In this document: positions 38,753 through 48,644 of the stretch, in pieces | How positions within the stretch are numbered: the first letter of the stretch is position 1 | How the letters are laid out: each line of letters starts with the position of its first letter | From: Pseudomonadota bacterium | GTDB taxonomy: Bacteria > Pseudomonadota > Gammaproteobacteria > Burkholderiales > Burkholderiaceae_B | Assembly: GCA_023425645.1 (NCBI GenBank) | Contig: JAFACG010000008.1 | Coordinates: forward strand, 1-64,000 | DNA: 64,000 nt | Direction: 5' to 3' | The notes under the pieces: model-generated | Told to the model about the DNA's origin: nothing | What the model saw: the letters and a program-made list of their open reading frames with translations, nothing else | Databases searched by the model: none | Program-made: the position numbers and the translations under genes

Positions 38753-39474
38753 TGCCGCCGGTCACCATCTCGGAGCACGAAGGCGTGCGCTACCTGCACC
38801 TGGGCTCGCCCTGGGTGCAGGGCGCCATGCGCCTGGACGCGCCGGAACGCCTGGAACTGGAATACATACGGCAGATGATGATGTGGACGCTGTTCCTGGA
38901 TCAGCCCCGGCGCATCGTCCAGCTGGGCCTGGGCGCGGGCGCGCTGACGCGTTTCTGCCATCGCCACTTTCCCGATGCGCTGGTCGAGGCCGTGGAGCTG
39001 AACCCCGAGGTGTACAGGGCCTGCCGGCTGGTCTTCGAACTGCCGCCCGACAACGAACGCCTGCGCGTGCACATCACCGATGCACTGGCCTACCTGCGGC
39101 AGCAGGACGCAACGCTGGATGTCCTGCAGGTGGATCTGTATTCTGACCAGGCCGATCACCCCGCGCTGGAAGACCTGGACTTTTACCAGGCCTGCCACCA
39201 GGCCCTGGCCCCGCACGGGCTGCTGACCGTCAATCTGCTGGGCGCCCCGCTGGTTCATGCGCGCAATCTGCATGCGCTGCAGCAGATCTTCGCCGCCGTG
39301 GCCTGGCTGCCGGAAAGCCACGACGGCAATATCGTGGCCATCGCCTTCAAGCAGGCGCCGCAAATCGATTTTGACGAGCTCCATGAACGCGCCGAGCGCA
39401 TCCGGAGCCGACTCGGCCTGGACGACGCCCGCAATTGGGTGGACGGCCTGTACGCCTGGATGGAGCAGGATTAG
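38749..39474 (+). CDS. Spermidine-synthase-like methyltransferase-fold protein
   Basis: 241 aa Rossmann protein with SAM-site motifs LGLGAGALTRF (59-69) and AVELNPEV (81-88). It is related to polyamine synthases but lacks their N-terminal beta domain, so the reaction is unknown. Its ATG overlaps the stop of the Nudix-ThiE gene (ATGA). Last gene of the three-gene operon; its stop overlaps that of the outer-membrane channel gene on the other strand. Confidence 0.82.
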   Translation: MMPPVTISEHEGVRYLHLGSPWVQGAMRLDAPERLELEYIRQMMMWTLFLDQPRRIVQLGLGAGALTRFCHRHFPDALVEAVELNPEVYRACRLVFELPPDNERLRVHITDALAYLRQQDATLDVLQVDLYSDQADHPALEDLDFYQACHQALAPHGLLTVNLLGAPLVHARNLHALQQIFAAVAWLPESHDGNIVAIAFKQAPQIDFDELHERAERIRSRLGLDDARNWVDGLYAWMEQD

Positions 39475-40943
39475 GGCGAGCCGGCGGACGTGGTCGTTCC
39501 CGGTTCCGCCTGCTCCGAGCCCGACGGGGCCGCCCAGCCTCCGCCCAGGGCGACCAGCAGCTTGACCGCGGCGCGCAGCCGCTGCGACTCCAGGTCCAGC
39601 GCCTGCCTCTCCGCGGAAAACGCCGTGGTTTCGGTTTGCGCCAGGCTCAGGTAGTCCACCAGGCCCGCGTCGAACTGATTGCGCGTCAACTGCAGGGACT
39701 CCCGCGCCGCCGCCAGGGCCCGGGCCTGGCTGGCCTGCTCGAGCCCCAGCCCGTTCAAGTCCGAGAGCGCATCCTCCACTTCCTTGAGCGCGGTCAGCAC
39801 GGTCTGGCGATATGCGGCGACCTGTTCGTCATAGCCGGCCTCGGCCTGTGCCACCTTGGCCCGGCGCGCGTCGAAATCCAGCAGGGTCAGGGCCAGGGAC
39901 GGCCCCAGGGACCATACGCGGGCCGGCGCCGTCAGCCACTCGCTCAAATCCGAGCTGCTGAAGCCGCCGCTGGCGTTGAGTTTCAGGCTCGGGAACCAGG
40001 CTGCCTTGGCCACGCCGATCTCGGCGTTGGCCTGCGCCATGCGGCGCTCGGCGCGCGCCACGTCGGGGCGCCGCTCCAGCAGGCTGGACGGCAGGCCCAC
40101 CGGGATGTCCGGCACAACCGGCCAAGGCGCATGGGGCACCAGTTCGAACTGCGAGGGCGGACGCCCCACCAGCACCGCCAAGGCATGCTGGTAGCCTGCT
40201 TTTTCGCGATTCAGCGCCAGGCGCTGAGTACGCGCCCCTTCCAGCTGGCTGAGCGCCGCGGCCACGTCGCTCTGCGCGGAAAAACCGGCATCCAGGCGGT
40301 TCTGATTGATCTGCAAGGAGCGCTCGTAAGCCTGCACGGTCTGGTCCAGCAGGCGCTCGGCCGACTCCGCGCTGCGGTACTGGAAATACGTCTGCGCCAA
40401 TTGCGACTGCAGGCTCAGGCGCGTGGCCGCCATATCGGCCGCGCTGGCCTGCAGCGAGGCGTCGCCCGACTCCACCTGGCGGCGGATGCGCCCCCACAGG
40501 TCCACCTCCCAGGATACGTTGGCGTTCAAGTCATACGTGCTGCCGCTCTGGCTGGTCTGGCCCGAACCGCTGCCGCGGCGGGTGGAAGCCGCCGTGCCGT
40601 TCACCTGCGGGAACAGGCCCGAGCGCGCGTTGGACAGGGCCGCCTGGGCCTGGCGCACCCGCGCCTCGGCCTGCTGCACGGAAAAATTCTGGGTGTTCAG
40701 GCCGCGCATCAGCTCGTCGAGCACGCCATCGTTGAAGGCCGCCCACCAGGCGCCGCGCGCCTGCAGGTCCGCCGGCTGGGCGGTCTTCCAGGCTCCCTCG
40801 ACGCGGGCTTCGCGAAAATGCTCGCCCACGGGGGCGTCGGGACGCTGATAGTCTGGACCCACGGCGCAGCCGGCCAGGGCCCCCAGCAGCAAGGCCAGAC
40901 TCAGGCGCGTCAGGGGCGCGAAGAAAAGACGGTTAGCGGGCAT
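39471..40943 (-). CDS. Outer-membrane efflux channel lipoprotein (OprM/NodT family)
   Basis: 490 aa TolC-type channel. A signal peptide ends with lipobox ALAG before Cys26, then VGPDYQRP, the family's mature start. Two repeated efflux domains are present. It overlaps the RND gene upstream by 11 bases, so channel and pump are made from one message (MuxABC-OpmB or MdtABC arrangement). Confidence 0.94.
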   Translation of the reverse strand: MPANRLFFAPLTRLSLALLLGALAGCAVGPDYQRPDAPVGEHFREARVEGAWKTAQPADLQARGAWWAAFNDGVLDELMRGLNTQNFSVQQAEARVRQAQAALSNARSGLFPQVNGTAASTRRGSGSGQTSQSGSTYDLNANVSWEVDLWGRIRRQVESGDASLQASAADMAATRLSLQSQLAQTYFQYRSAESAERLLDQTVQAYERSLQINQNRLDAGFSAQSDVAAALSQLEGARTQRLALNREKAGYQHALAVLVGRPPSQFELVPHAPWPVVPDIPVGLPSSLLERRPDVARAERRMAQANAEIGVAKAAWFPSLKLNASGGFSSSDLSEWLTAPARVWSLGPSLALTLLDFDARRAKVAQAEAGYDEQVAAYRQTVLTALKEVEDALSDLNGLGLEQASQARALAAARESLQLTRNQFDAGLVDYLSLAQTETTAFSAERQALDLESQRLRAAVKLLVALGGGWAAPSGSEQAEPGTTTSAGSP

Positions 40944-43900
40944 GGTCAGTCTGCTCGTCCAAAGTAGTGCGGCGCATGCGGCGCAGGAAACGGTGGCGCA
41001 GGCGGTCCAGATACAGATAGACCACCGGCGTGGTGTACAGGGTCAGGATCTGGCTCAGCACCAGGCCGCCCACGATGGTGACGCCCAGCGGCTGGCGCAT
41101 CTCCACCCCGGGACCGGAGGCCAGCACCAGCGGAACGGCGCCGAAGATGGCCGACAGCGTGGTCATCATGATGGGCCGGAAACGCACCAGGCAGGCCTCA
41201 TAGATGGCCTGGCGCGAATCCAGACCGCGCTCGCGCTCCATCTGCAGGGCGTAGTCCACCATCATGATGGCGTTCTTCTTGACGATGCCGATCAGCAGGA
41301 ACACGCCTATCATGGCGATCAGGTTGAATTCGCCGCTGGTCATCATCAGGGCCAGCAAGGCCCCTATGCCCGCCGAGGGCAGCGTGGACAGAATGGTCAG
41401 CGGATGCATGTAACTTTCGTACAGCATGCCCAGCACGATGTACAGGGCGACCAGCGCGGCCAGGAACATCAGCGGCTGCTTGGCGATGGAATCCAGCATC
41501 TGGGCAGTATTGCCCTCGAAGCCGGCCTGGATCTCGCGGGTGGGCAGCTGGATGCGCGCCATGGCCTGCTCGATGGCCGCCGTGGCCTGGCTCAAGGTGA
41601 CGCCTTCGGCCAGGCCGAAGGATACGGATTCAGCCACCAGCAGCCCCATGTGATTGATGCTGCGCGGCGTCGTGCCGGTGGTGAAACGCGTGAAGGCCGA
41701 CAGGGGCACGCGCGTGCCGTCGCGGGCCACGACCTCGATCTCCTTCAATGACTGCAGATCCTGGGCGAAACGCGGCTCCACCCCCATGACCACGCTGTAC
41801 TGGTTCAGGCGCCCGTAAATGGTCGCGACCTGCCGCTGGCTGAAGGAGTTGTTCAGCGTATTGGCCACCAGCGCCATGTCCACGCCCAGGCGCATGGCCT
41901 GGTCACGGTCTATCTCCAGCTGTACCAGGCCGGCCTTGTCGTCCGTGCTGGTGTCCACATCCACCAGTTCGGGCAGTTCAGCCATGGCCTGCTGCACCTT
42001 GGGCAGCCAGGTCTTGAGCAGCTCCAGGTCGCTACCCAACAGCGAATAGTCGTAGGATCCGGAGCGCGAGCCGCTTCCCCCGCCCACCGGGATGTCCTGC
42101 TGGGGCACCATGAACATGCGCGCGCCCGGCGTGGTGCTGAGCGGTTCGCGCAGGCGGTTGACCACGTCCGTGGCGCTGGATGTGCGCTCGTCCAGCGGCT
42201 TGAGCTCGACCAGGATGAAGGACGAGGTGCTGCCGCCGCGCCCGCCCGCGAACACGGCCACCGAACGTATGTCCGGATCCTGGTTCAGGATGGCCCGGAA
42301 ATGCTCCAGCTTGGGCTCCATGGCCTGGAAGGATGTGCCGCGGTCCACGCGGAAGAACCCCATCAGCTGGCCGGTGTCCTGTTGGGGAAACAGACCCTTG
42401 GGCACCACGGCGTACAGGTAGACGTTCAGTCCTATGGTGGCGAACAGCGACAACAGCATGATGCGATGATGCTTCAGGGCCCAGTTCAGGGAGCGCCGAT
42501 AGCCGCGCCAGCTGACCTCGCCGAACCAGCCCAGGAAGCGGCTGAGCGGATTGCGCGCCTGCCCATGCTGCGGCCCCGGACGCAGCAGGCGCGCCGACAT
42601 CATGGGCGTGAGCATCAGCGAGATGATCAGCGAGACCATCACCGCCGTGCACAGCGTGACGGCGAACTCCATGAACAGGCGCCCGGCCAGGCCGCCGATC
42701 AGCCACAGGGGAATGAACACGGCCACCAGGGACAGGCTCATGGCCGTCACCGTGAAGCCGACCTCGCGCGTGCCGCGCAACGCCGCGCGCATGGGCGACA
42801 AGCCCTTCTCCAGGTAGCGCATGATGCTCTCGAGCACCACGATGGCATCGTCCACCACGAAGCCCGTGGCCACGATCAAGGCCATCAATGAAATGGTGTT
42901 GAGCGTGAAGCCGAACAGATACATCAGGGCGAAGGTGCTGATCAGCGAAGCCGGCACCGCAATCGCCGGAATCAGGGCCGCGCGCCAGTTGCGCAGGAAC
43001 AGCAGCACCACCAGCACCACCAGGGCGACGGCGATGATCAGGGTCAGCTGGGCCTCGTCCAGCGTGGCGCGGATGCTGGGCGTGCGATCCTGCGCGACGG
43101 ACAGGTGGGCCTCGCTGGGCAGCATCTCCTCGATGTCGGGCAGGCGCTCGCGTATGGTGTTGACGGTCTCGATGATGTTGGCGCCCGCCTGGCGGCGCAC
43201 GATCAGCAGGACCGCCGGCTGGTCGTTCAGGTAGCCCAGGCTGTGGATGTCCTCCACCGAATCCTCCACCTTGGCCACATCACCCAGGCGGATCACCTGC
43301 CCGTCCTGGGTCTTGAGCACCAGCGGCTCGAACTGGCGCGCCTGGTTGTACTGCTTGCCCGAACTGAGCTGCCACTGGTCCTTGCCGTCTTCCAGGTAGC
43401 CGTTGGGCCGCAGGCTGTTGGCATTGTTGATGACGGAGCGCACGTCATCCAATGCGATGCCGGCCGAGGCCAGCGCCTTGGGATTCAAGCCCACGCGCAC
43501 CGCCGGCAGGGAGCCCCCGCCCACGTCCACCGAGCCCACGCCCGGAATCTGCGCAAGCTTCTGCTGCACGATGCCGCTGGCCATGTCGTAGAGCTGGGCC
43601 TTGGTCGCCGTGGGCGAGGTCAAGGCCAGCACCATGACGGGCATGGATGAAGGATTGACCTTTTCGTAGGTGGGCACGCTGGACATGCCCGATGGCAGCA
43701 TGGGCCGGGCCTGGTTGATGGCCGCCTGCACGTCGCGGGCCGCGCCCTCGATGTCCCGGTCGAGCTCGAAGATCAGGATGATCTGGGTGGAGCCTTCGCT
43801 GCTGCGCGAGCTCATCTCGGAAATGCCGGCGATCGAACCGAGCGACTGCTCCAGGGGCGTGGCCACGCTGGAGGCCATGGTCTCGGGGCTGGCGCCGGGC

Positions 43901-44055
43901 AGGCGGGCCTCGACCGCAATCATGGGGAAATCCATTTCCGGCAGCGGCGCCACGGGCAGCAGGCGAAGCGACAAGGCGCCGGCCAGCACCATGGCCAGCG
44001 CCAGCAGGCTGGAGCCCACCGGCCGGAAGATGAACAGCCCAAGCAGACGCTTCAT
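40933..44055 (-). CDS. mdtC: RND efflux pump subunit MdtC/MuxC
   Basis: 1040 aa proton-driven inner-membrane transporter of the hydrophobe/amphiphile RND family. Its N-terminus (RLLGLFIFRPVGSSLLALAM) and AALIVATGFVVDDAIV-type TM4 with paired aspartates identify the MdtC branch. Two large periplasmic loops and 12 membrane helices are expected. It forms a mixed trimer with MdtB. It overlaps mdtB by four bases. Confidence 0.95.
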   Translation of the reverse strand: MKRLLGLFIFRPVGSSLLALAMVLAGALSLRLLPVAPLPEMDFPMIAVEARLPGASPETMASSVATPLEQSLGSIAGISEMSSRSSEGSTQIILIFELDRDIEGAARDVQAAINQARPMLPSGMSSVPTYEKVNPSSMPVMVLALTSPTATKAQLYDMASGIVQQKLAQIPGVGSVDVGGGSLPAVRVGLNPKALASAGIALDDVRSVINNANSLRPNGYLEDGKDQWQLSSGKQYNQARQFEPLVLKTQDGQVIRLGDVAKVEDSVEDIHSLGYLNDQPAVLLIVRRQAGANIIETVNTIRERLPDIEEMLPSEAHLSVAQDRTPSIRATLDEAQLTLIIAVALVVLVVLLFLRNWRAALIPAIAVPASLISTFALMYLFGFTLNTISLMALIVATGFVVDDAIVVLESIMRYLEKGLSPMRAALRGTREVGFTVTAMSLSLVAVFIPLWLIGGLAGRLFMEFAVTLCTAVMVSLIISLMLTPMMSARLLRPGPQHGQARNPLSRFLGWFGEVSWRGYRRSLNWALKHHRIMLLSLFATIGLNVYLYAVVPKGLFPQQDTGQLMGFFRVDRGTSFQAMEPKLEHFRAILNQDPDIRSVAVFAGGRGGSTSSFILVELKPLDERTSSATDVVNRLREPLSTTPGARMFMVPQQDIPVGGGSGSRSGSYDYSLLGSDLELLKTWLPKVQQAMAELPELVDVDTSTDDKAGLVQLEIDRDQAMRLGVDMALVANTLNNSFSQRQVATIYGRLNQYSVVMGVEPRFAQDLQSLKEIEVVARDGTRVPLSAFTRFTTGTTPRSINHMGLLVAESVSFGLAEGVTLSQATAAIEQAMARIQLPTREIQAGFEGNTAQMLDSIAKQPLMFLAALVALYIVLGMLYESYMHPLTILSTLPSAGIGALLALMMTSGEFNLIAMIGVFLLIGIVKKNAIMMVDYALQMERERGLDSRQAIYEACLVRFRPIMMTTLSAIFGAVPLVLASGPGVEMRQPLGVTIVGGLVLSQILTLYTTPVVYLYLDRLRHRFLRRMRRTTLDEQTDHAR

Positions 44056-47000
44056 GAGGCCTCGCGCGCGCCGCTGCGGCGGGTGAAGCGGTCAAAGAAC
44101 AGGTAGATGACGGGCGTGGTGAACAGCGTCAGCAGCTGGCTGGCCAGCAGGCCGCCCACCATGACCAGGCCCAGCGGCTGGCGCAGCTCCGCGCCCGAGC
44201 CGGTGGCGAACATCAGCGGGATGGCGCTGAACAGCGCGGCCAGGGTGGTCATCAGGATGGGCCGGAAGCGCAGCAAGGCCGCCTGATGGATGGCCTGGCG
44301 CGGAGGCAGGCCCTGCTCTCGCTGGGCCTCCAGGGCGAAATCGATCATCATGATGGCGTTCTTCTTGACGATGCCGATCAGCAGGATGATGCCGATCACC
44401 CCCACCATGTCCAGGTCCCGCCCGGCCAGCAACAGCGCCACCAGAGCCCCGATGGCCGCCGACGGCAGCGTGGACAGGATGGTGACGGGATGGATGTAGC
44501 TCTCGTACAGGATGCCCAGCACGATGTACATGGTCAGCACCGCCGCCAGCATCAGCCACAACGTGCTGGACAAGGAGGCATGAAAGGCCTTGGCCGCCCC
44601 CAGGTAGCGCAGGTCCACCGAGGCCGGCATGCCGATGTCCTCGCGCACCGTCTCGATGGCGCTTATGGCGTCCGACAGCGAATAGCCCTCGGCCACGTCG
44701 AAGGATACATTCACGGCCGGGAACTGGCCGAGCCGCTCCACCGACAAGGTGCTGGGCAGCAGCCGGATGCGCGCCAGGGAGGTGACCGGCACCGAAGTCC
44801 CGGAGCTGGTCGTGACGTAGATATGCTCCAGGTCCTGCGGCGCCTGGCGATAACCGCCCTGCACTTCCAGCACGACGCGGTACTGGGCCGACTGGGTGTA
44901 GATGGTGGAGATCAGGCGCTGGCCGAAAGCGTCGTACAAGGCGTCGTCGATATTGGCCTTGGTCACGCCCACGCGCGCGGCCGCATCGCGGTCTATGTCC
45001 AGCAGCAGTTGCAGGCCATCGTTCTGCAGCCCCATGGACGCGTCCTTGATCTGCGGCAGCCGACGCACGGCGTCCAGCCACTTGGGCATCCATTCGTTCA
45101 GCACGTCCGTGTCCGGATCGGACAGGGCCATCTGGTAGACGTTGCGGCTGATCTGATCGTCCACCGTCAGCTCCTGTATGGACTGCTGGTACGCCGTCAG
45201 GCCGGGAATGTCCGCCAGACGTTCGCCCAGCCGCGCCATGATTTCATCGGCGCCGGCGCGCCCGCTGCTCCGGGGCTTCAGGGAAATCTGCATGCGGCCG
45301 TTGTTCAGGGTGGCGTTGGTGCCGTCCACGCCGATGAAGGAGGTGACGGTATCCACATCCGGATCTTCCAGTACGATGGCGGCCGCCTCTTGCTGCAGGC
45401 GGCTCATGGCGCCGAAAGAAGCCGTCTGCGGCCCTTGCGTGATGACCTGGATCAGGCCGGTGTCCTGCTGCGGAAAGAAGCCCTTGGGCACCACCACGTA
45501 CAGCAGGCCGGTAAGCGCCACCGTGCCCACGGCCACCAGCAGGGTCAGCCTCTGGTGCCGCAGCACGAAGACCAGGCCCTTGTCGTAGGCGTGAATGACC
45601 CTGTCCATCTGAACGCCGGCCCAGGTCGTGAAGCGGCCGTGCTTCTGCTCGGCGCTGGGCTTGAGCATACGCGCGCACATCATGGGCGTGAGCGTGAGAG
45701 AGATGAACAACGACAGCAGGATGGCCACGGCCAGCGTGATGGCGAACTCGCGGAACAGCCGCCCGATGACATCGCTCATGAACAGCAGCGGTATCAGCAC
45801 GGCGATCAGGGAGATGGTCAGGGACAGCAGCGTGAAGCCGATCTGGGCGGCTCCCTTGAGGGCCGCCTGCAGGGCGCTCTCGCCTTTTTCGATGTAGCGC
45901 GCGATGTTCTCGATCATGACGATGGCGTCGTCCACCACAAAGCCGGTGGCGATGGTCAGGGCCATGAGCGTCAGGTTGTTCACGCTGAAGCCGCACAGGA
46001 ACATGATGCCGAAAGTGCCGATCAGCGAAATGGGCACGACCACGCTGGGAATGACGGTGGCCGTCCAGGTGCGCAGGAACACGAACGTGACCAGCACCAC
46101 CAGCACGATGGCCAGGATCATCTCCTTCTGCACGTGGTCCACCGAGTCACGGATGGTCTGGGTGCGGTCGGTGGCCACCGACACGTCCACGCCCACCGGC
46201 AGGGAACGGCGGATCTCGGGCAGCAGGCTCTGGATCTGGTCGACGACGTCGATGACGTTGGCGCCGAGCTGACGCTGGATGTTCAGCAGGATGGCCGGCT
46301 CCGATCCCGCCCAGGCGGCCTGGCGCACGTCCTCGGCGTCGCGCACCACGGTCGCCACCTCGCCCAGCCGCACCGCGGCGTCATTCTGATAGGCGATGAT
46401 CAGGTTCTCATAGTCGCGCACCGACTTGAGCTGTTCGTTGGCGCTGATGCTGGTGGAGCGTTGCGGTCCGTCCAGATTGCCCTTGGGCTGGTTGACGTTG
46501 GCCGCGACCACGGCCTGGCGCAGATTGGTCAGGGTCAGGTTGCGCGCGGCCAGGGCGGCCGGGTCGGCCTGGATGCGCACGGCCGGCTGCTGGCCGCCGG
46601 CGATGCTGACCAGGCCCACGCCGTTGACCTGCGAGAGCTTCTGCGCAACCCGCACGTCGATCAGGTCGCGCACCTCGTGCAGGGGCATGTTGGGCGAGGT
46701 CACCGCCAGCGAGATCACCGGCGTATCGGCCGGATTGACCTTGTTGTAGATGGGCGGGGCCGGCAAGTCGTTGGGCAGCATGTTGGACGCTGCATTGATG
46801 GCCGCCTGCACCTCCTGCTCGGCCACGTCCAGCGACAGGCCCAGGTCGAACTGCAAGGTGATGCGCGAGGCGCCGCCCGAGCTGGAGGAGATCATCTGCG
46901 ACAGGCCCGACATGCTGCCGAAGCGCCTCTCCAGCGGCGAGGTGACCAGGGCCGCCACCACATCGGGACTGGCGCCCGGATAAAGGGTGACCACCTGGAT

Positions 47001-47132
47001 GGTGGGATAGTCCACCTGCGGCAGGGCCGCCACCGGCAGCATGCGATAGCCCAGCAGGCCGGACACCAGCAGCGCGACCATGGCCAGGGTGGTGGCCACC
47101 GGGCGCAGGATGAAAAGTCGGGACATGCTCAC
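44052..47132 (-). CDS. mdtB: RND efflux pump subunit MdtB/MuxB
   Basis: 1026 aa. The N-terminus SRLFILRPVATTLAM and the segment LPQVDYPTIQVVTLYPGASP mark the MdtB branch, with proton-relay VVDDAIV in TM4. The start may be GTG 47132 (MSMSRLF) or ATG 47126 two codons on; the former is given because it aligns with the usual MxxSRLF start. It follows mdtA by three bases. Confidence 0.95.
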   Translation of the reverse strand: MSMSRLFILRPVATTLAMVALLVSGLLGYRMLPVAALPQVDYPTIQVVTLYPGASPDVVAALVTSPLERRFGSMSGLSQMISSSSGGASRITLQFDLGLSLDVAEQEVQAAINAASNMLPNDLPAPPIYNKVNPADTPVISLAVTSPNMPLHEVRDLIDVRVAQKLSQVNGVGLVSIAGGQQPAVRIQADPAALAARNLTLTNLRQAVVAANVNQPKGNLDGPQRSTSISANEQLKSVRDYENLIIAYQNDAAVRLGEVATVVRDAEDVRQAAWAGSEPAILLNIQRQLGANVIDVVDQIQSLLPEIRRSLPVGVDVSVATDRTQTIRDSVDHVQKEMILAIVLVVLVTFVFLRTWTATVIPSVVVPISLIGTFGIMFLCGFSVNNLTLMALTIATGFVVDDAIVMIENIARYIEKGESALQAALKGAAQIGFTLLSLTISLIAVLIPLLFMSDVIGRLFREFAITLAVAILLSLFISLTLTPMMCARMLKPSAEQKHGRFTTWAGVQMDRVIHAYDKGLVFVLRHQRLTLLVAVGTVALTGLLYVVVPKGFFPQQDTGLIQVITQGPQTASFGAMSRLQQEAAAIVLEDPDVDTVTSFIGVDGTNATLNNGRMQISLKPRSSGRAGADEIMARLGERLADIPGLTAYQQSIQELTVDDQISRNVYQMALSDPDTDVLNEWMPKWLDAVRRLPQIKDASMGLQNDGLQLLLDIDRDAAARVGVTKANIDDALYDAFGQRLISTIYTQSAQYRVVLEVQGGYRQAPQDLEHIYVTTSSGTSVPVTSLARIRLLPSTLSVERLGQFPAVNVSFDVAEGYSLSDAISAIETVREDIGMPASVDLRYLGAAKAFHASLSSTLWLMLAAVLTMYIVLGILYESYIHPVTILSTLPSAAIGALVALLLAGRDLDMVGVIGIILLIGIVKKNAIMMIDFALEAQREQGLPPRQAIHQAALLRFRPILMTTLAALFSAIPLMFATGSGAELRQPLGLVMVGGLLASQLLTLFTTPVIYLFFDRFTRRSGAREAS

Positions 47133-47135
47133 CGT

Positions 47136-48407
47136 TTATTCACCCGCTGGGCGTGCGCGCCGGCCCGATCCGCCGGCCAGCCGCTGGGCCTGTTCCGGCT
47201 TGGCCGCCGGCGCCTGGGCCTTGCCGGCTGCGTCCATCACTTCCACGACCGAACCTTCGCGCAGGCGGTCGGTGCCTTCCACCACGATGCGCTCGCCCGC
47301 CTTCAAGCCCGAAGCCACCAGCGTGGTGTCCAGCGAGGCGGTGCCCAGTTCCACCGGCTGCACATGCACCTTGTCGTCCGCGTCCAACGTATACAGATAG
47401 GTGCCCACCGAGCCGCGCTGCACCGCGTAGGACGGGATCAGCAGCCCTTGCTGCTGGCCCAGGTAGATGCGCGCATTGACGAACTGGTTGGGAAACAGGG
47501 TCTCGTCGGGATTGTCGAACTCCGCCTTCACGCGCAAGGTGCCCGTGGCCACGTCGATCTGATTGTCCAGGGCCTGCAGCCGGCCCTGGCTGGAAAGCAC
47601 CCGGCCGTTGCTGTCGGTGACCTCCACGCGCAGCGGCGCCTCGCTCTGGCGCATGGCCTGCGAGAGAGCCGCCAACTGATTCTGGGGCAGGGAGAATTCC
47701 ACGCCGATCGGATCGGTCTGGGTGATGACGACCAGGCCGTCGGTATTGGCGGCGGAAATCAGGTTGCCCTGATCCAGCTTGCGCAGACCCAGACGACCGT
47801 CCAGCGGCGCCGTAATGCGGGTGCGATCCAGCTGCAATTGGGTGCGGGCCACTTCCGCCTGGCTGGACTTGACCTGCGCCTGAAGCTGCTGCACGGCGGT
47901 TTCCTTAGTCTCCAGCGCTTGGCGCGAAATCGAATTCTGCTGGAACAGCACGCGGTGACGCTGCAGCTCCTGCTGCGCGCCCTTGAGCTGGGCCTGGTTC
48001 TGCAGCAACTGGCCGCGCGCCTGATCCAGCTGGACCTGATAGGTGCGCGGATCGATCTCGGCCAGCAGGTCGCCGGCCTTGACGCGCTGGCCGTCCTTGA
48101 ACAGGACGCGCACCAGCACGCCGTCGACCTCGCCGCGCACGGCCACGGTCTGCAGGGGCTTGACCGTGGCGATGGCCGTCAAAGTCTGGTCGATCAGCCC
48201 TTCCTGCACGGTTACGGCGCGCACTGGCACCTTGGCGGAGCCCATCATGCCGCGCGGTCCGCGCGGCTGGCCGGAGGCGCTTTCGGTCGCGGCGGGCTTC
48301 GGAGACAAAACGTAGTAAGCCAGGCCTCCCGCCACCAACAGCCCCAGCACCAAGCAGACATAAAAGGTTCGGGACTTCCGACCTCTGCCTGTATTCAACT
48401 CCGACAT
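47136..48407 (-). CDS. mdtA: Membrane fusion protein MdtA/MuxA
   Basis: 423 aa periplasmic adaptor. One N-terminal membrane anchor (about residues 14-35) is followed by lipoyl halves around a coiled-coil hairpin (about 125-200), a beta-barrel, and a membrane-proximal domain with a Lys/Arg-rich tail. ATG 48407 is chosen although the frame stays open to 48530, because the upstream residues are not conserved-looking. First gene of the four-gene efflux operon; no BaeSR-type regulator is adjacent. Confidence 0.93.
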   Translation of the reverse strand: MSELNTGRGRKSRTFYVCLVLGLLVAGGLAYYVLSPKPAATESASGQPRGPRGMMGSAKVPVRAVTVQEGLIDQTLTAIATVKPLQTVAVRGEVDGVLVRVLFKDGQRVKAGDLLAEIDPRTYQVQLDQARGQLLQNQAQLKGAQQELQRHRVLFQQNSISRQALETKETAVQQLQAQVKSSQAEVARTQLQLDRTRITAPLDGRLGLRKLDQGNLISAANTDGLVVITQTDPIGVEFSLPQNQLAALSQAMRQSEAPLRVEVTDSNGRVLSSQGRLQALDNQIDVATGTLRVKAEFDNPDETLFPNQFVNARIYLGQQQGLLIPSYAVQRGSVGTYLYTLDADDKVHVQPVELGTASLDTTLVASGLKAGERIVVEGTDRLREGSVVEVMDAAGKAQAPAAKPEQAQRLAGGSGRRARPAGE

Positions 48408-48644
48408 GTAAGCTCCCCGGCTAAAACTCGATTGTCCGCACGCAGCGTCAAAATCAGCGTTTAACGGCAGCGCGTCCGTTTCGGACGCGCTCGCGCATCG
48501 TGTGACATTATTCCATTGAGCCCGGCGCAAGGGACGGATTCATGTCCATGCGCGAAGCCTGCGTGCAACAGCCGCCCGCTCCGGCGCGCACCTGCCCGGC
48601 CAAGTATAAAAGCCGCTACCTGAACCTGATATGAACGGAATTGT
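48408..48644 (-). promoter_or_regulatory. mdtABC upstream region
   Basis: 237 bases between the pump operon and zapD. No promoter, hairpin with T-run, or operator dyad stood out. It must hold the mdtA promoter and the 3' flank of zapD. Confidence 0.4.

Noticed and set aside
44286..48464. 1392-codon plus-strand open frame
   Set aside because: It is antisense to mdtB and mdtA, which have clear RND and adaptor motifs. Its translation is His/Gln/Gly-rich low complexity, the usual shadow in GC-rich genes.
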